Shown here in pieces: positions 36,777 to 48,239 of a stretch of 64,000 nt of DNA. Under the pieces are notes generated by a model, which searched no databases, was not told the DNA's origin, and saw nothing but the letters and a program-made list of their open reading frames with translations. The stretch comes from Hydra vulgaris (taxonomy: Eukaryota > Cnidaria > Hydrozoa > Anthoathecata > Hydridae), in NCBI RefSeq assembly GCF_038396675.1, contig NC_088920.1, positions 26,817,501-26,881,500 of the forward strand, in the 5' to 3' direction. The translations under genes were made by a program, and so were the position numbers. Every line of letters begins with the position of its first letter. The stretch's first letter is position 1.

Positions 36777-37865
36777 TCAAAGTTTAGGCAATGTAGTTGA
36801 GTGTTTTGAAAAAGTAAATCGACGTGTTTTGCGCAACGAAGTTTTATCCCTAGTAAATGATGTCAAAGTGACTATCAACTTGCAGTTTCCGAAGAATGTA
36901 AAAACCCGTATAATTTGTTTTCGGTATATAGTCTGCATGTTTGAATATATAAACATATTGGCGCAACTATTTGCTGTGTGTGCAACTTTCAACCAAGAGT
37001 TTATTTGATTCAAAGTAGAATTAAATTTCACACCATTTTTACTAACCATCCACGATAAATTGTACACCAAATAAAACAACTCTCTTGGGAAAACAAGAAG
37101 TGTAAACACCATTCCCATTGTTAATAGCAAAATTGTAATACTTTTTGACTGTTTAATACATGCTGCTTGAATTTGTTTACTTGTAGAAGTAACCTCACAT
37201 TTTTTTAAAGTTTTTAAAATTTTTACATTTGTAAAGCTAAAAACTGTTGCAAATAAACATAAACGTAAAATTACAAACGCGCAGTTTGGAATTCCGTATT
37301 TATAATCAGCAACATCAGGAACAAAGCAATATTTGTATTTTGGATGAATCCTTAGTGCAAGAATATAATGAAGGTAAAAACATATTGAAACAACTATGTC
37401 AAAAAAAAAAGCTATAGTTACTGTTTTTGGTGTTAGTTCGCCGCTAAACGGTGCCACTATTGCTATATATCGATCAACCGCAATTATTAGAAGCACACCA
37501 CATGATGCGGAAGTCATAATTGGTCCTAGCGAAGGAATAATTTGGCAACCCAAATAACCAAAATCCCATCGCCGATAGTTTGTTAATGTCCAGTAAATAT
37601 ACAAAGGAGGGTTGAGAAGTGAAGACAAAAAATCAATTATTCCCAAATAGAAAATCAATAATTCTGTTGTCGAGCGACGATTTGATTTTCGTTTGTAGCC
37701 AAAAACATATATAACAAATACATTTCCAAACACTCCTGCGCTCAAAATTAGCGCAAAAGAAACTACAATACACCACTCCGAAAGAGTAATATCTCTGACG
37801 GGAAACCAAATTGGGGTAGATGTGGTAGCAATAGTTAAATTAGAAACCAAGGAAACATTAAGCAT
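36777..37865 (-). CDS. rhodopsin-like (class A) GPCR, intronless
   Basis: 362 residues from ATG at 37865 to the stop at 36777. It is a seven-transmembrane receptor of the plasma membrane coupling an unknown ligand to G proteins. The N-terminus has two glycosylation sites (N3, N9). TM1 is about 31-55 with the GN pair (N48). TM2 is about 67-92 with D78. C107 begins TM3 and the DRY motif is residues 131-133. TM4 is about 145-172, and C180 in the second extracellular loop can pair with C107. TM5 is about 190-215. TM6 has VFPRE in place of CWxP, and TM7 has NMFIY in place of NPxxY. A near-identical paralogue lies 5 kb upstream (42753-43951). The C-terminal tail diverges from that copy after VFTFFG. 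The ligand class cannot be told from sequence; a peptide-type receptor is possible. Confidence 0.9.
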   Translation of the reverse strand: MLNVSLVSNLTIATTSTPIWFPVRDITLSEWCIVVSFALILSAGVFGNVFVIYVFGYKRKSNRRSTTELLIFYLGIIDFLSSLLNPPLYIYWTLTNYRRWDFGYLGCQIIPSLGPIMTSASCGVLLIIAVDRYIAIVAPFSGELTPKTVTIAFFFDIVVSICFYLHYILALRIHPKYKYCFVPDVADYKYGIPNCAFVILRLCLFATVFSFTNVKILKTLKKCEVTSTSKQIQAACIKQSKSITILLLTMGMVFTLLVFPRELFYLVYNLSWMVSKNGVKFNSTLNQINSWLKVAHTANSCANMFIYSNMQTIYRKQIIRVFTFFGNCKLIVTLTSFTRDKTSLRKTRRFTFSKHSTTLPKL

Positions 37866-38910
37866 GGTTGTTCTTTTTGTGAAGTTTCAATCTGAAAATA
37901 ACACAAAACTTGATTTAAAAAATATATGTGCATGATATAAAAAAAAACAAAAGACAAAAGTTAACTTTAGATTAACTTTATGTATAATAAATATTATATT
38001 AATTATATTTATAATAAATAATTATATTGTAATAAATATTACGCAACATTTTGTAAAACAATTTTTTTCGTATAACAAAATATGTAAGGCATTTAAATAT
38101 AAATAAATAGAAAAGAGTCTTGCATAGTCAAATGCTATAAAGACCTTTTGTCGTAGCTTTGTTTCTACCGAAACCTCCAGTTCACAATCGGTTCATTCCT
38201 AAACTAAATTTTATTCACAAATAAAGAAGTTTATTTAACAATAATTTCAATTTTTCCAATATTTTTCAGCAATTTCCATACAATATTTTTATGCGTACAT
38301 TGTTCTTAATTCAAAAATAAAATTTACAGTAAAACTTTGATTACTTATGTACTCAGCATAAATTTATTATTAATGCGTCAATATTTAAACATTTAATTAT
38401 AATTCTCTACATTTTTTAATTAACAGTTTGAGAAATTAATAATAGTTTTAAAAGATGTTTGAAAAATTTGTTTTGAATGTTTGCAATTAAAAAAACTATT
38501 TAATAATAATAACGAAAATAATGGCGAATGAAAGAACTTTTAATGATGTAAAATCATTTTCATTATAATTACAAATATTATTATTTTCAAATTAGTTTCA
38601 ATTAAACAATAAAAAACTTTTTTTAATGTAACGATAAAAAAGCTATAACTTTGATAAAGCTAAAAGCTATATTGGTAAGATAGACGATCAGAACATCCCT
38701 ATTAAATGCTTTTCTGAAGTGCTAAGACAGAAATGATCGTAAGATCTTCTTAGAGCACCTTTAACGAAAAAACACACAATAAGAATAACGAAAAACTTTT
38801 TTGAAATCTCCATGAACTGCAAATATAAGTTCTAAAGACATCGATTAAGCATTGTTTGGCTAACTTTGTGTCTATAAAACTATAACCATTTTAGAATTTT
38901 GTTTACAAAT

Positions 38911-38921
38911 TCTCTCTCTCC

Positions 38922-39007
<86 letters not shown>
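38911..39007. repeat. (CT)n microsatellite
   Basis: About 97 bp of CT with few interruptions. It abuts a short MITE on its right. 37866-38910, upstream of the GPCR, is AT-rich; its distal part (38370-38430) resembles 44550-44610 upstream of the second GPCR. Confidence 0.95.
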
Positions 39008-39010
<3 letters not shown>

Positions 39011-39128
39011 ACAAAATAGAATGCTCAATGTTCTTAAAAGAACAAAGCAATTATAAAGAAGTAGAAAATCACTTAACAAAATTTTTTTAATTTAACACTG
39101 CGTTTGACCAATTAAGTGATTTTTCACT

Positions 39129-39132
<4 letters not shown>
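39008..39132 (+). mobile_element. MITE copy related to 41651-41875
   Basis: Contains GAATGCTCAATGTTCTTAAA, then GTAGAAAATCACTTAACAAA and ATTTAACACTGCGTTTGACC, ending GTGATTTTTCACTAC. The same segments occur reverse-complemented at 41651-41875. It is bounded by (CT)n and (TA)n. Confidence 0.65.
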
Positions 39133-39192
<60 letters not shown>

Positions 39193-39285
39193 AAGTAGTA
39201 AAAAATTTATATATATATATATATATATATAAGTAGTAAAAAATAAATATATATATTTATATACACATATAAATATATATAATTG

Positions 39286-39317
<32 letters not shown>

Positions 39318-39338
39318 AATATATATATGTGTGTGTAT

Positions 39339-39419
<81 letters not shown>
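39133..39419. repeat. (TA)n microsatellite, imperfect
   Basis: TA tracts are interrupted twice by an AAGTAGTAAAAA segment copied from the adjacent MITE end. The final TA at 39418-39419 is the left target site of the Tc1-like element. Confidence 0.9.
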
Positions 39420-39710
39420 CAGTATTGGACAAAACATTTGCAACCAAAATCGTATAATGCTAAAAAGTGTTCCTAATCTTACATGTCTTAAAAACGAAAC
39501 GAACTATACTACCACAGCAAATAGTTAAGGAGTCTGGAGTCATAGCATGCCATGACATGAGCAATCAGCTGACAGGTGACAGCACACAGGCAGAATTTCG
39601 TTAACAAGTGCCATTTTGCAGCGGACAAAACAAGTGCAACTTTTTTGCTTTGTTTCATTTTCTTAAGTCTGGTCCGTGTCAACGTAACGGAAATTTTTTA
39701 ATAATTAAAG

Positions 39711-39900
39711 GAAGTATCCAGAAGTTTCTAGAAGTTTCCAGAAGCATGCAGAAGCTTCCAGAAGTTTCCAGAAGAAGCATCTAGAATCATCCAGTAGCAT
39801 CCAGAAATATCCAGAAACATTTAGAAGCATCCAGACGCATCCAGAAGCTTCCAGAAGCATTGAAATGAAGCATCTAGAATCTTCCAGAACAGGTTCACAC
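39711..39900 (+). promoter_or_regulatory. array of heat shock elements inside the Tc1-like leader
   Basis: A 10-bp repeat, consensus CCAGAAGYWT, runs about 18 units. Because the period equals that of alternating GAA and TTC pentamers, it creates canonical heat shock factor sites. 39721-39743 and 39751-39773 are each five perfect alternating units (GAA at 39721, TTC at 39726, GAA at 39731, TTC at 39736, GAA at 39741; the same spacing from 39751). Further perfect pairs lie at 39844-39853 and near 39892. Heat shock factor trimers bind three or more such units, so strong binding is predicted. Activity in this organism is inference. Confidence 0.7.
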
Positions 39901-39913
39901 AGGTTCATTTTAC

Positions 39914-39920
39914 TATATAA
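39914..39920 (+). promoter_or_regulatory. TATA box candidate
   Basis: TATATAA lies about 140 bp downstream of the last strong heat shock elements and about 290 bp before the transposase ATG. The local sequence is not TA-repeat, so it stands out. A possible leader intron runs from GTAAAT (40132) to the AG in TTTCAAG (about 40200). Confidence 0.45.
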
Positions 39921-40206
39921 GAGACATGTAAATCGACATGTAATTCAGTCAGTATATGGAAGTCAATCAGTCAGTATTATCAAGACAGTTTATCGAAGTG
40001 AGTTTTATCAAAGTGTTTTATCGAAGAACATCAATACAAGAAGTGAAATACAACAAGTGTTTCATTACATCAATAAAGTCCACATCCAACCAAGACGTTG
40101 TGTTCCACAGAGCATTATTGTATCATCACAAGGTAAATGTAACACGGTAAGCCTTGAGAAGCGTGATTATTTATTTTTAATTATTTTTATGATTTCAAGT
40201 GCAAAA

Positions 40207-41170
40207 ATGGCTCCGGACAGTCTTGGATTGGAACTAAGAAAGAAAATTATTGGCGATTACGTAAGTGGAATGTCACAAAAAAGTATTTGTGATAAATATT
40301 GCGTGAAAAAATGGACCGTATCAAGACTATGTTCAAAATATCGTTCTACGGGGAAGTTGGCAGCAAATAACAAAGGTGGAAGACCGCGTTCCATCACTTC
40401 TAGAGAGGATTCTATGATCGTCAGATCCGCCAACAAGGATCCCTGAATATCATTAGTCGAGATACAAAAGCAATTAGAGCTGCCTGTATCGGACCGAACA
40501 ATCAGACGACTTGCTGTTGAAGCCGGATTGTTTTCTCGACGCCCTGCAAAGAAACCGCTAATTTCACTAAAAAACCAGAAGAAAAGACTCCTGTTTGCTT
40601 AATCTCATATTGACTGGAATATGCAGAAATGGCGAACTGTTCTGTTCAGTAATGAATCAAAGTTCAACATCATTGGGAGCGATGGCATTTGCCGTGTACG
40701 TCGACCGGCCAGAAAACGCCTCGATTTACGTTACTGCCATAAGACCGTGAAGCATGGTGGAGGCAATGTAATGGTCAGGGGGTGTTTTTCTGCTGACGGT
40801 CTAGCTCCAATACATCGAAACGATGGAATAATGGACCGTTTCATGTATAAAAATATCCTGAAAGATGTTATGTTACCTCATGCTGAATGGAATATGCCAA
40901 TAAAATGGGTTTTTCAGCAAGACAACAAGTCAAGCAGTGGTTTCAAAACAACCACCTTTCGGTGATGGATTGGCCGCCTCAATCTCCGGATCTCAACACT
41001 ATCGAGAACCTGTGGGAGATCGTCAACCGCAGAATTAATCGTGAAGGTGTTCGTAATAAGGATCAACTGTTTGAACAAATCCAAAAGACCTGGTCAGCGA
41101 TTCCACAAAGTTTCATTGATCACCTGATTGAATCTATGCCTCGAAGATGCAAGGCTGTGATCGACAACAA

Positions 41171-41180
<10 letters not shown>
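40207..41180 (+). pseudogene. Tc1-like transposase, inactivated
   Basis: The start MAPDSLGLELRKKIIGDYVS at 40207 leads into a paired-like DNA-binding domain (KSICDKYCVKKWTVSRLCSK) and GRPRSITSRED. A stop follows at 40444-40446. In the same frame ISLVEIQKQLELPVSDRTIR continues, with another stop near 40600. The catalytic core shows TVLFSNESKFN, where Asn replaces the first catalytic Asp, then FQQDN (second Asp). A deletion of about 20 bp plus frameshift follows, then PPQSPDLNTIENLWEIVNRR (third residue Glu) in frame to 41180. The usual length is about 340 residues. The copy carries at least two stops, one frameshifting deletion and a catalytic substitution. Confidence 0.88.

Positions 41181-41255
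<75 letters not shown>
41172..41255. repeat. (TA)n microsatellite
   Basis: TA tract that replaces the right end of the Tc1-like element. Confidence 0.95.
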
Positions 41256-41256
<1 letters not shown>

Positions 41257-41261
<5 letters not shown>

Positions 41262-41350
41262 CGGCAGTTTTTAAAAATTAGCTCCCGTTATTTTATTCAC
41301 AGATTTGTCTCCCGTTATTTTATTCACAGATTTTAAAAACTGCCGAGTGC
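41257..41350. repeat. hairpin with internal tandem repeat
   Basis: CGGCAGTTTTTAAAA (about 41261) is mirrored by TTTTAAAAACTGCCG (about 41331-41345). Between them CTCCCGTTATTTTATTCACA is present twice (about 41281 and 41309). It is probably a short palindromic transposon relic. 41351-41510 has nothing else. Confidence 0.7.
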
Positions 41351-41514
41351 TTTTAAAAGAAAATTCCTCAAAAAAAAAAGTCATCGAAACTAAAAATCTG
41401 CCGACTGAATAGTGTCAAATGTTTACTAGTTGACAATATTCCTTAAAAAACTAGACTTATTTGAGAGTTGGGGGTCTTACCCACATACACCCCTCTACTC
41501 TGTAAAATCGCACT

Positions 41515-41875
<361 letters not shown>

Positions 41876-41885
41876 TAAAGTTGTT

Positions 41886-42296
<411 letters not shown>

Positions 42297-42752
42297 GGCA
42301 ATATATTGTTCTAAAAATATATTGCCAGTGTTTTAACAAATGAATTCAGAACATGTTTCTCTACTTTGCTTTGGTTTTTCTTAAGATAAAAAGTCTGTGC
42401 AACAAAGAAATTAATTTATGTTATTTCATTTTTCAAGACACTTATAATATTTTTCGAATTTAACTATTTTTACTACACACTTAATTCATCGAGTTTTTTT
42501 TCAAATCTCAAGTAAATCCAACTTGTATCAACGATGACTTACAGAAAAACAATGAATCAATTAAGACTTACGGAGAACTAACTGAGACTTACGGAGATTC
42601 AACGAAAACATACAAAGGACGACTAACAGAAGAAAATATAAAAACACAATAATAAAAATATGTTATATAAATGACAAAAAATATTGTAACTACCAAACAC
42701 AGAAAACAAAAATTCTAACAGTATTTTAATAAAAAAACTCAATATAGTAAAG

Positions 42753-43951
42753 CTATAATAAAAACATAGGACCATAACGTTGTCTTTTATTTTTCCACTG
42801 CTGAGCTCTTTGAAAAAATACAGCATCTCCTGAGCTTATCGAATCTTCATCCGCTATAAGAAGAATTTTTTTGAACTCTTTTTTATTTTTGCGTAATGAA
42901 GCTCTACTTTTATCTTTCATAAATGATGTAAACGTGATCGAAAAGCTTTGATGAGAAAATGTTTTTTTGCAGCATCCAAAGTATGCAAAAACTCGCATAA
43001 TTTGTTTCCGGTACATAATCTGCATATGGGAATAAATAAACACATTAGCGCAACTATTTGCTGTGTGTGCAACTTTCAACCAAGAGTTTATTTGATACAA
43101 AGTAGAATTAAAGTTCACGCCATTTTTACTAACCATCCACGATAAATTGTACACTAAATAAAACAACTCTCTTGGGAAAACAAGAAATGTAAACACCAAT
43201 CCCATTGTCACAAGCAAGCCCATTATTCGTTTTGACTGCTTAAGACGTTGTACTCGAATCTCCTTACTTGTAGAATTACCGTTGCATTGTCTTAAAGTTT
43301 CAAAAATTTTTACATTTGTAAAGCTAAAAACTGTTGCAAATAAACATAAACGTAAAATTACAAACGCGCAGTTTGGAATTCCGTATTTATAATCAGCAAC
43401 ATCAGGAACAAAGCAATATTTGTATTTTGGATGAATCCTTAGTGCAAGAATATAATGAAGGTAAAAACAAATTGAAACAACTATGTCAAAAAAAAAGCTA
43501 TAGTTACTGTTTTTGGTGTTAGTTCGCCGCTAAACGGTGCCACTATTGCTATATATCGATCAACTGCAATTATTAGAAGCACACCACATGATGCTGAAGT
43601 CATAATTGGTCCTAGCGAAGGAATAATTTGGCAACCCAAATAACCAAAATCCCATCGCCGATAGTTTGTTAATGTCCAGTAAATATACAAAGAAGGGTTG
43701 AGAAGTGAAGATAAAAAATCAATTATTCCCAAATAGAAAATTAACAATTCTGTTGTCGAGCGACGATTTGATTTTCGTTTGTAGCCAAAAACATATATAA
43801 CAAATGCGTTTCCAAGAACTCCCGTGCTCAAAATTAGCGCAAAAGAAACTACAATACACCACTCTGAAAGAGTTATGTCTCTAACAGGAAACCAAATTGG
43901 GGTAGATGAGGTGGCAATTGTTGAATTTAAAACCGTGGTAGAGGTAATCAT
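42753..43951 (-). pseudogene. second class A GPCR, full length but with a one-base frameshift
   Basis: ATG at 43951. The open frame to 43481 covers TM1-TM4 and is nearly identical to the first GPCR (SSTPIWFPVRDITLSEWCIV, DRYIAIVAPFSGELTPKTVT). The frame is lost in an A9 run at about 43488-43496, where the intact copy has A10 (37401-37410). Restoring one base would join it to the downstream frame that continues through TM5-TM7 (MGLVFTFLVFPRELFYLVYN; CANVFIYSHMQ) to the stop at 42753. The C-tail is longer than in the first copy, ending RQRYGPMFLL, and rich in Lys and Ser. A homopolymer sequencing error would make it a normal gene of about 399 residues. Confidence 0.85.
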
Positions 43952-44601
43952 GGTAGCTATAATATAAAGTTTGGCATTAATTTAAAATTGAAAAAAAAAA
44001 AAATGCGAACAAAAATTGTTGTAAAAACAATAAATAAAAATAGACAAATTATAATTTAAAACTGAAAACATAATTTATAAAAACAAGAATTTTAATACCT
44101 GAATTATTTTTTAATATTAATTTGATATAAAATACCTAAAGAAATTATAAGTAAATTATAATATAATATATATAAAGAAATAATAAATAAATAGAACCCA
44201 AAAAGCAAAACAAGTTTGAAATAGTTACTCTAAACATGAAATTTGTTTCTTTTTTTTTATGTATTTTCAACTTTTTTTTCTTTCTCTTTCGCAATGTTTA
44301 ACAACATTTTGTTAAAGAGTTAATAAAAGCTCCAATTTAATCCAATGAAAAAACTGTAATTAAAGTTTACTATTGCAGACTCAATTCTGCAATCAAGTCT
44401 GCAATTAACAGTCAAGTTATTGTCTAGTTATAACTTAAGTTATTCAGAAAGAAAGCAATATTTATTTTTATTTTTACATATTATTTGTATATGTAATTAT
44501 TATTCATTATTTATTGCAAAGCTTTACCTTGTCCGTACCTAGCAAATATTAAGAAACGTTGCGTTAATATTTAAGCGCGTAATTATAATTCTTCATATTT
44601 T

Positions 44602-45750
44602 TACTTAAACTGCTTGTGTAAATGAACTTTATTAAACAATAGAATTCATAGAATATTCTTGAGTTATTTGAAAGTTATTAAACATTTATTAATAGCTAAA
44701 AATATTTTAGCATTCTATTTCTAAATGTTTACAAATTTTCAAATAACTTAAGAAAATTAGGGGAAGTTCGCGTACCAAGGGCCTCCTTGTACCTAGGGCC
44801 ATCCCACGTTATTTAAAAACTCTAATGTTCTAAGTTCTCATCTCAGTCAGGTGATTAGATATAAAAATATTCTCTTTTTAATCCTATTTTGATTCTCAGA
44901 GGGCGTTGCTACGATGCTTCGTTGCTACGGCAAATTACAATCGGAAAACGCTTTTTGATTGTTTAAAACAAGTTTTTGCCGCTGATATTTCAGATTGTTT
45001 TACAATCCTAGAGGAAATACTTTTCTATAAGTTCTTGTATATTATATTGTTTGTTGCTTAAGTACTAAATGCGATGTTCAATTAGTTTTCTCTTAATCAA
45101 GGTGTGTTAATAGATGATATTTTTTGTGAGGCTATCATTTCTTGTACCATAAGTTTACTTGTGAATAGGGTCGTATATGCGTTAAGAATTTGCTTAATAA
45201 TGAGGTAGATTGTTGAATTTTGATTGGTGCAGAATTTTTTTTTTTTCGCGGTTGTTTTGGGACTTGCCATTTTACGCGTAGACTAATTTGTCAATTTTGC
45301 TCAGAGCTATTAGTCAATTTTGTTATCTATTTAATTGTTGCAATAAAGTAACTCTAGATATAGTTATTGAAAACAATCTAAATTTAAATAGATTTTTAAT
45401 CAAATTTATGTGTCTATCTACTGTCAAATTATTATGGAGTTACAACTAACTTTCAGAGAGCGGCCCTAGGCACAATAGTTAGTGGCCCTAGGTAAATTGA
45501 AAAAAAGCTTATTGTACAATGGGCCACTAATTTTTAAAACCTTCTACATGACGGACTTTTATAGTTAAAGTCAATATACAAATACTAATACAAAGTAATT
45601 AGTATAGAGATGTGATCATACCAGTTTCACCATTTAAGAGAAGTCTGGCTTTGAATTTGGGCATTGATTAAATTCGGCCCTATGTACATGAACTTCCCCT
45701 ATCTTTGAATTCTATCGTTTAATAAAGTTCATCAACACAAACAGTTAAGT
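44602..45750. mobile_element. inverted-repeat element carrying a nested insertion
   Basis: 44602-44648 (with GAACTTTATTAAAC) and 45705-45750 are reverse complements with a few mismatches. Between them a second pair of ends (44757 and 45701) marks a nested element. The left side also folds on itself (TTGAGTTATTTGAAAG near 44664 with TTTCAAATAACTTAAG near 44737). 43952-44601 is AT-rich, presumably upstream of the GPCR copy. Confidence 0.55.
44757..45701. mobile_element. non-autonomous element with TAGGGGAAGTTC ends
   Basis: The left end is TTAGGGGAAGTTCGCGTACC. The right end, reverse-complemented, is ATAGGGGAAGTTCATGTACA, and both lead into AGGGCC. Internal sequences repeat GGCCCTAGG-type palindromes (about 45463-45492). 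Length is about 945 bp with no coding capacity. The AGGGGAA start is shared with 22555, 31482 and 48244. Confidence 0.65.
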
Positions 45751-46160
45751 AAATAATATTTAAAACCATTTTTTTAGTAAAAAATTATATTCAATATTAA
45801 CAGGAGTTATAGAAATTTGTATTAAATTAAGAAGCTTATAAAACTGTAGTTGCCTACTTTTCTTTTTTCTATTTTTTATACGATTAACAAGGTTTTTGAA
45901 AAGCTTTTTGATGTAAATTCCTGTTAAAAAAATTGTTGTAATCTTTAATTGTTTAAATTAAAAATTGTTTAATTACTTTTACAAAAACATGAGCAACAAA
46001 AATTATTTTAATTAATGGCTTTTAGTAGGAAAAGAAAAGTTGTTTCAACTAATGACTTTTAATATGAAAAAAAAATTAATGAATCTTTAATGAGTTTAAT
46101 ACAAAAAACAAAAAATTTTCTTTCATAAATTAATTATTTTGACAAGTTATAGAATAATTC

Positions 46161-46331
<171 letters not shown>

Positions 46332-48239
46332 ATTTAAGTATCGCAACGACTTTTTTTCATAAAAACAAAATTTTCATATATGGTTTAGTATTATCATACG
46401 GAGCAAACTTCAAACTTGAGTGTGTTTTTGTTTATATTAAATAAGAAACTCATTTAATAAAAACCCCTTCACTTCCTCCTTTAACCCTTTTATATGATGG
46501 TAATAGTTTACGAAGTTTTATTCATTTTTTTTTTTTAAACTATATTTATGTTCACAGATAAGTTTCAAACTTCATCAAGTAATATTTGATAAAAGCGTTT
46601 AAAAGTTATTACCATGTAAGGTTTCCTAATTTTTTTTTTTTTGAACTTGATTATTTTATATGCATTAAAAGTTGAAACCTTTTTAATTTTTTTTTTTTAA
46701 AGCATTAGGGAGTAAATTAGAGTATTTTTCACTTTTTTTTTTTTAATTTTTACTAAATATTTAAAAATAATATTTGTAATATTTTAATCTAGGAAAACAG
46801 CATAACATCTTTTTTAAATATTTTTGATAAAAAGATCTTAAATTAGTCTATAAAAAATTGTAAGTGTAGTTTTTTTATATTTTACTAAATTTGAAATTTT
46901 ACTAAATTCACTTGAAAGTTAAATCAAATATAAGAAATAAAATAATTTCATGAAGAAAAAAAATAGAAAAAAATTAATCTAAATTAATATCTAATTTAAA
47001 AAAATTAGGCTGCTAAGATTATAAAAACTATGTTTAAATGCATTAAAAAAAAAACACGCACAAAATTCGTCTCTAATCTTAATATTTTTCTGATCCTGAT
47101 TTCGAATGTATAAATGATTAACTACTTAATTACATTTTTCATACATTTGCCATTTTAAAACATTAGTATTGAATCATTGATTTATTAATACATTAATTAA
47201 TAATAAATAAACAAAATGCTTTACGTATTTATATGAGCTGATTAAATTACTTTTTTCGTTTCCCTGCGTTTTGGTGCACTTTGTATTCTGCCCAATCTTG
47301 GTAAAAAAATGTTGATGCTTTACGACTTTTCTTTCTATTTTAAAACAATGTTTGGCTTTTTTTTTAAACTTTGTTAGGAATTAAAAAACAAGTCAAACTG
47401 TTTAAAGAGCTGCGATGAGTTTCATAAAGCGGTTTAAAGCTGCAACATTTTCAAAAGATTCCAAAGATGACTAACTTTGCGTTATAGTGTATATTTTTAA
47501 GAAGCATGTTACTTCAAAATATACAAAAGTAAAAATAGAAAAATACAACGAAATGATGGGAAACTGTGCATTCAGTAAGAGATGACGCAATGCCGATAAA
47601 AACAAAACGATTTAGTACATAAGTAGTTTAGTGTATCAACATTGATGATTGATTGATATCAATATTTATTTTTAACTTTTTTTTCAATATTCTATACAGG
47701 TTTTTAATGTAACTGTTATAAACACTAAATAACTGAAGAGAAACAAAAACAACTTTAAAGTATATCGTTTCAAATTAAGTTTGTAAACATCTATCCGGTC
47801 AAAGTTTTAGCCCAAGTTGTATGAAGAGCTAAAAATTATACATAAACTACAACAAGTTGTCAAAAAAAAAAAAATACTGTATTTAGAAAATGTCAGCTAA
47901 TCGTCCATTAAAAGGTGGTACATATAATGTTGGTACATATAGGAGTGTTACAGTTGTTTTGTAAAAAACTAATATTTCAGATATTGTTGCATTAAGAGTT
48001 TGATTTTTAAGATAAAATAAAAATTTTTGTGGTTTTTTTTTGTGGTGATGTTCATATAAAGTATAATTTTTGATATTTTTATATCATTTTTCTTATTTTG
48101 AAACATAGGTTAACATTTTTTTTTATTAATAATATTGGGACACATTGAATCGTTTGAAGCCATGTAACACCTCTGAAAATATTTTTTAAAACCTAACTTC
48201 ATATTGGTATATTTATATATAGTATAGTAAATTGGTGAT

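Larger units (their letters stand above)
39420..41180 (+). mobile_element. Tc1-like element lacking its right end
   Basis: The left terminus is CAGTATTGGACAAAACATTT after TA, typical of Tc1-like TIRs. A long non-coding leader (39450-40200) with heat-shock-type motifs and a TATA box precedes a + strand Tc1 transposase relic. The right terminus is missing; the coding region runs straight into (TA)n at about 41172, just at its C-terminus. Confidence 0.85.

Noticed and set aside
39865-40206. Upstream extension of the Tc1 transposase frame from ATG at 39865
   Set aside because: This part is the leader with heat shock elements and TATA box; the conserved transposase start is MAPDSLG at 40207.
42753-43951. 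Treating the second GPCR as two separate genes
   Set aside because: Both halves align in order to one receptor, and the break is a one-base change in an A run.
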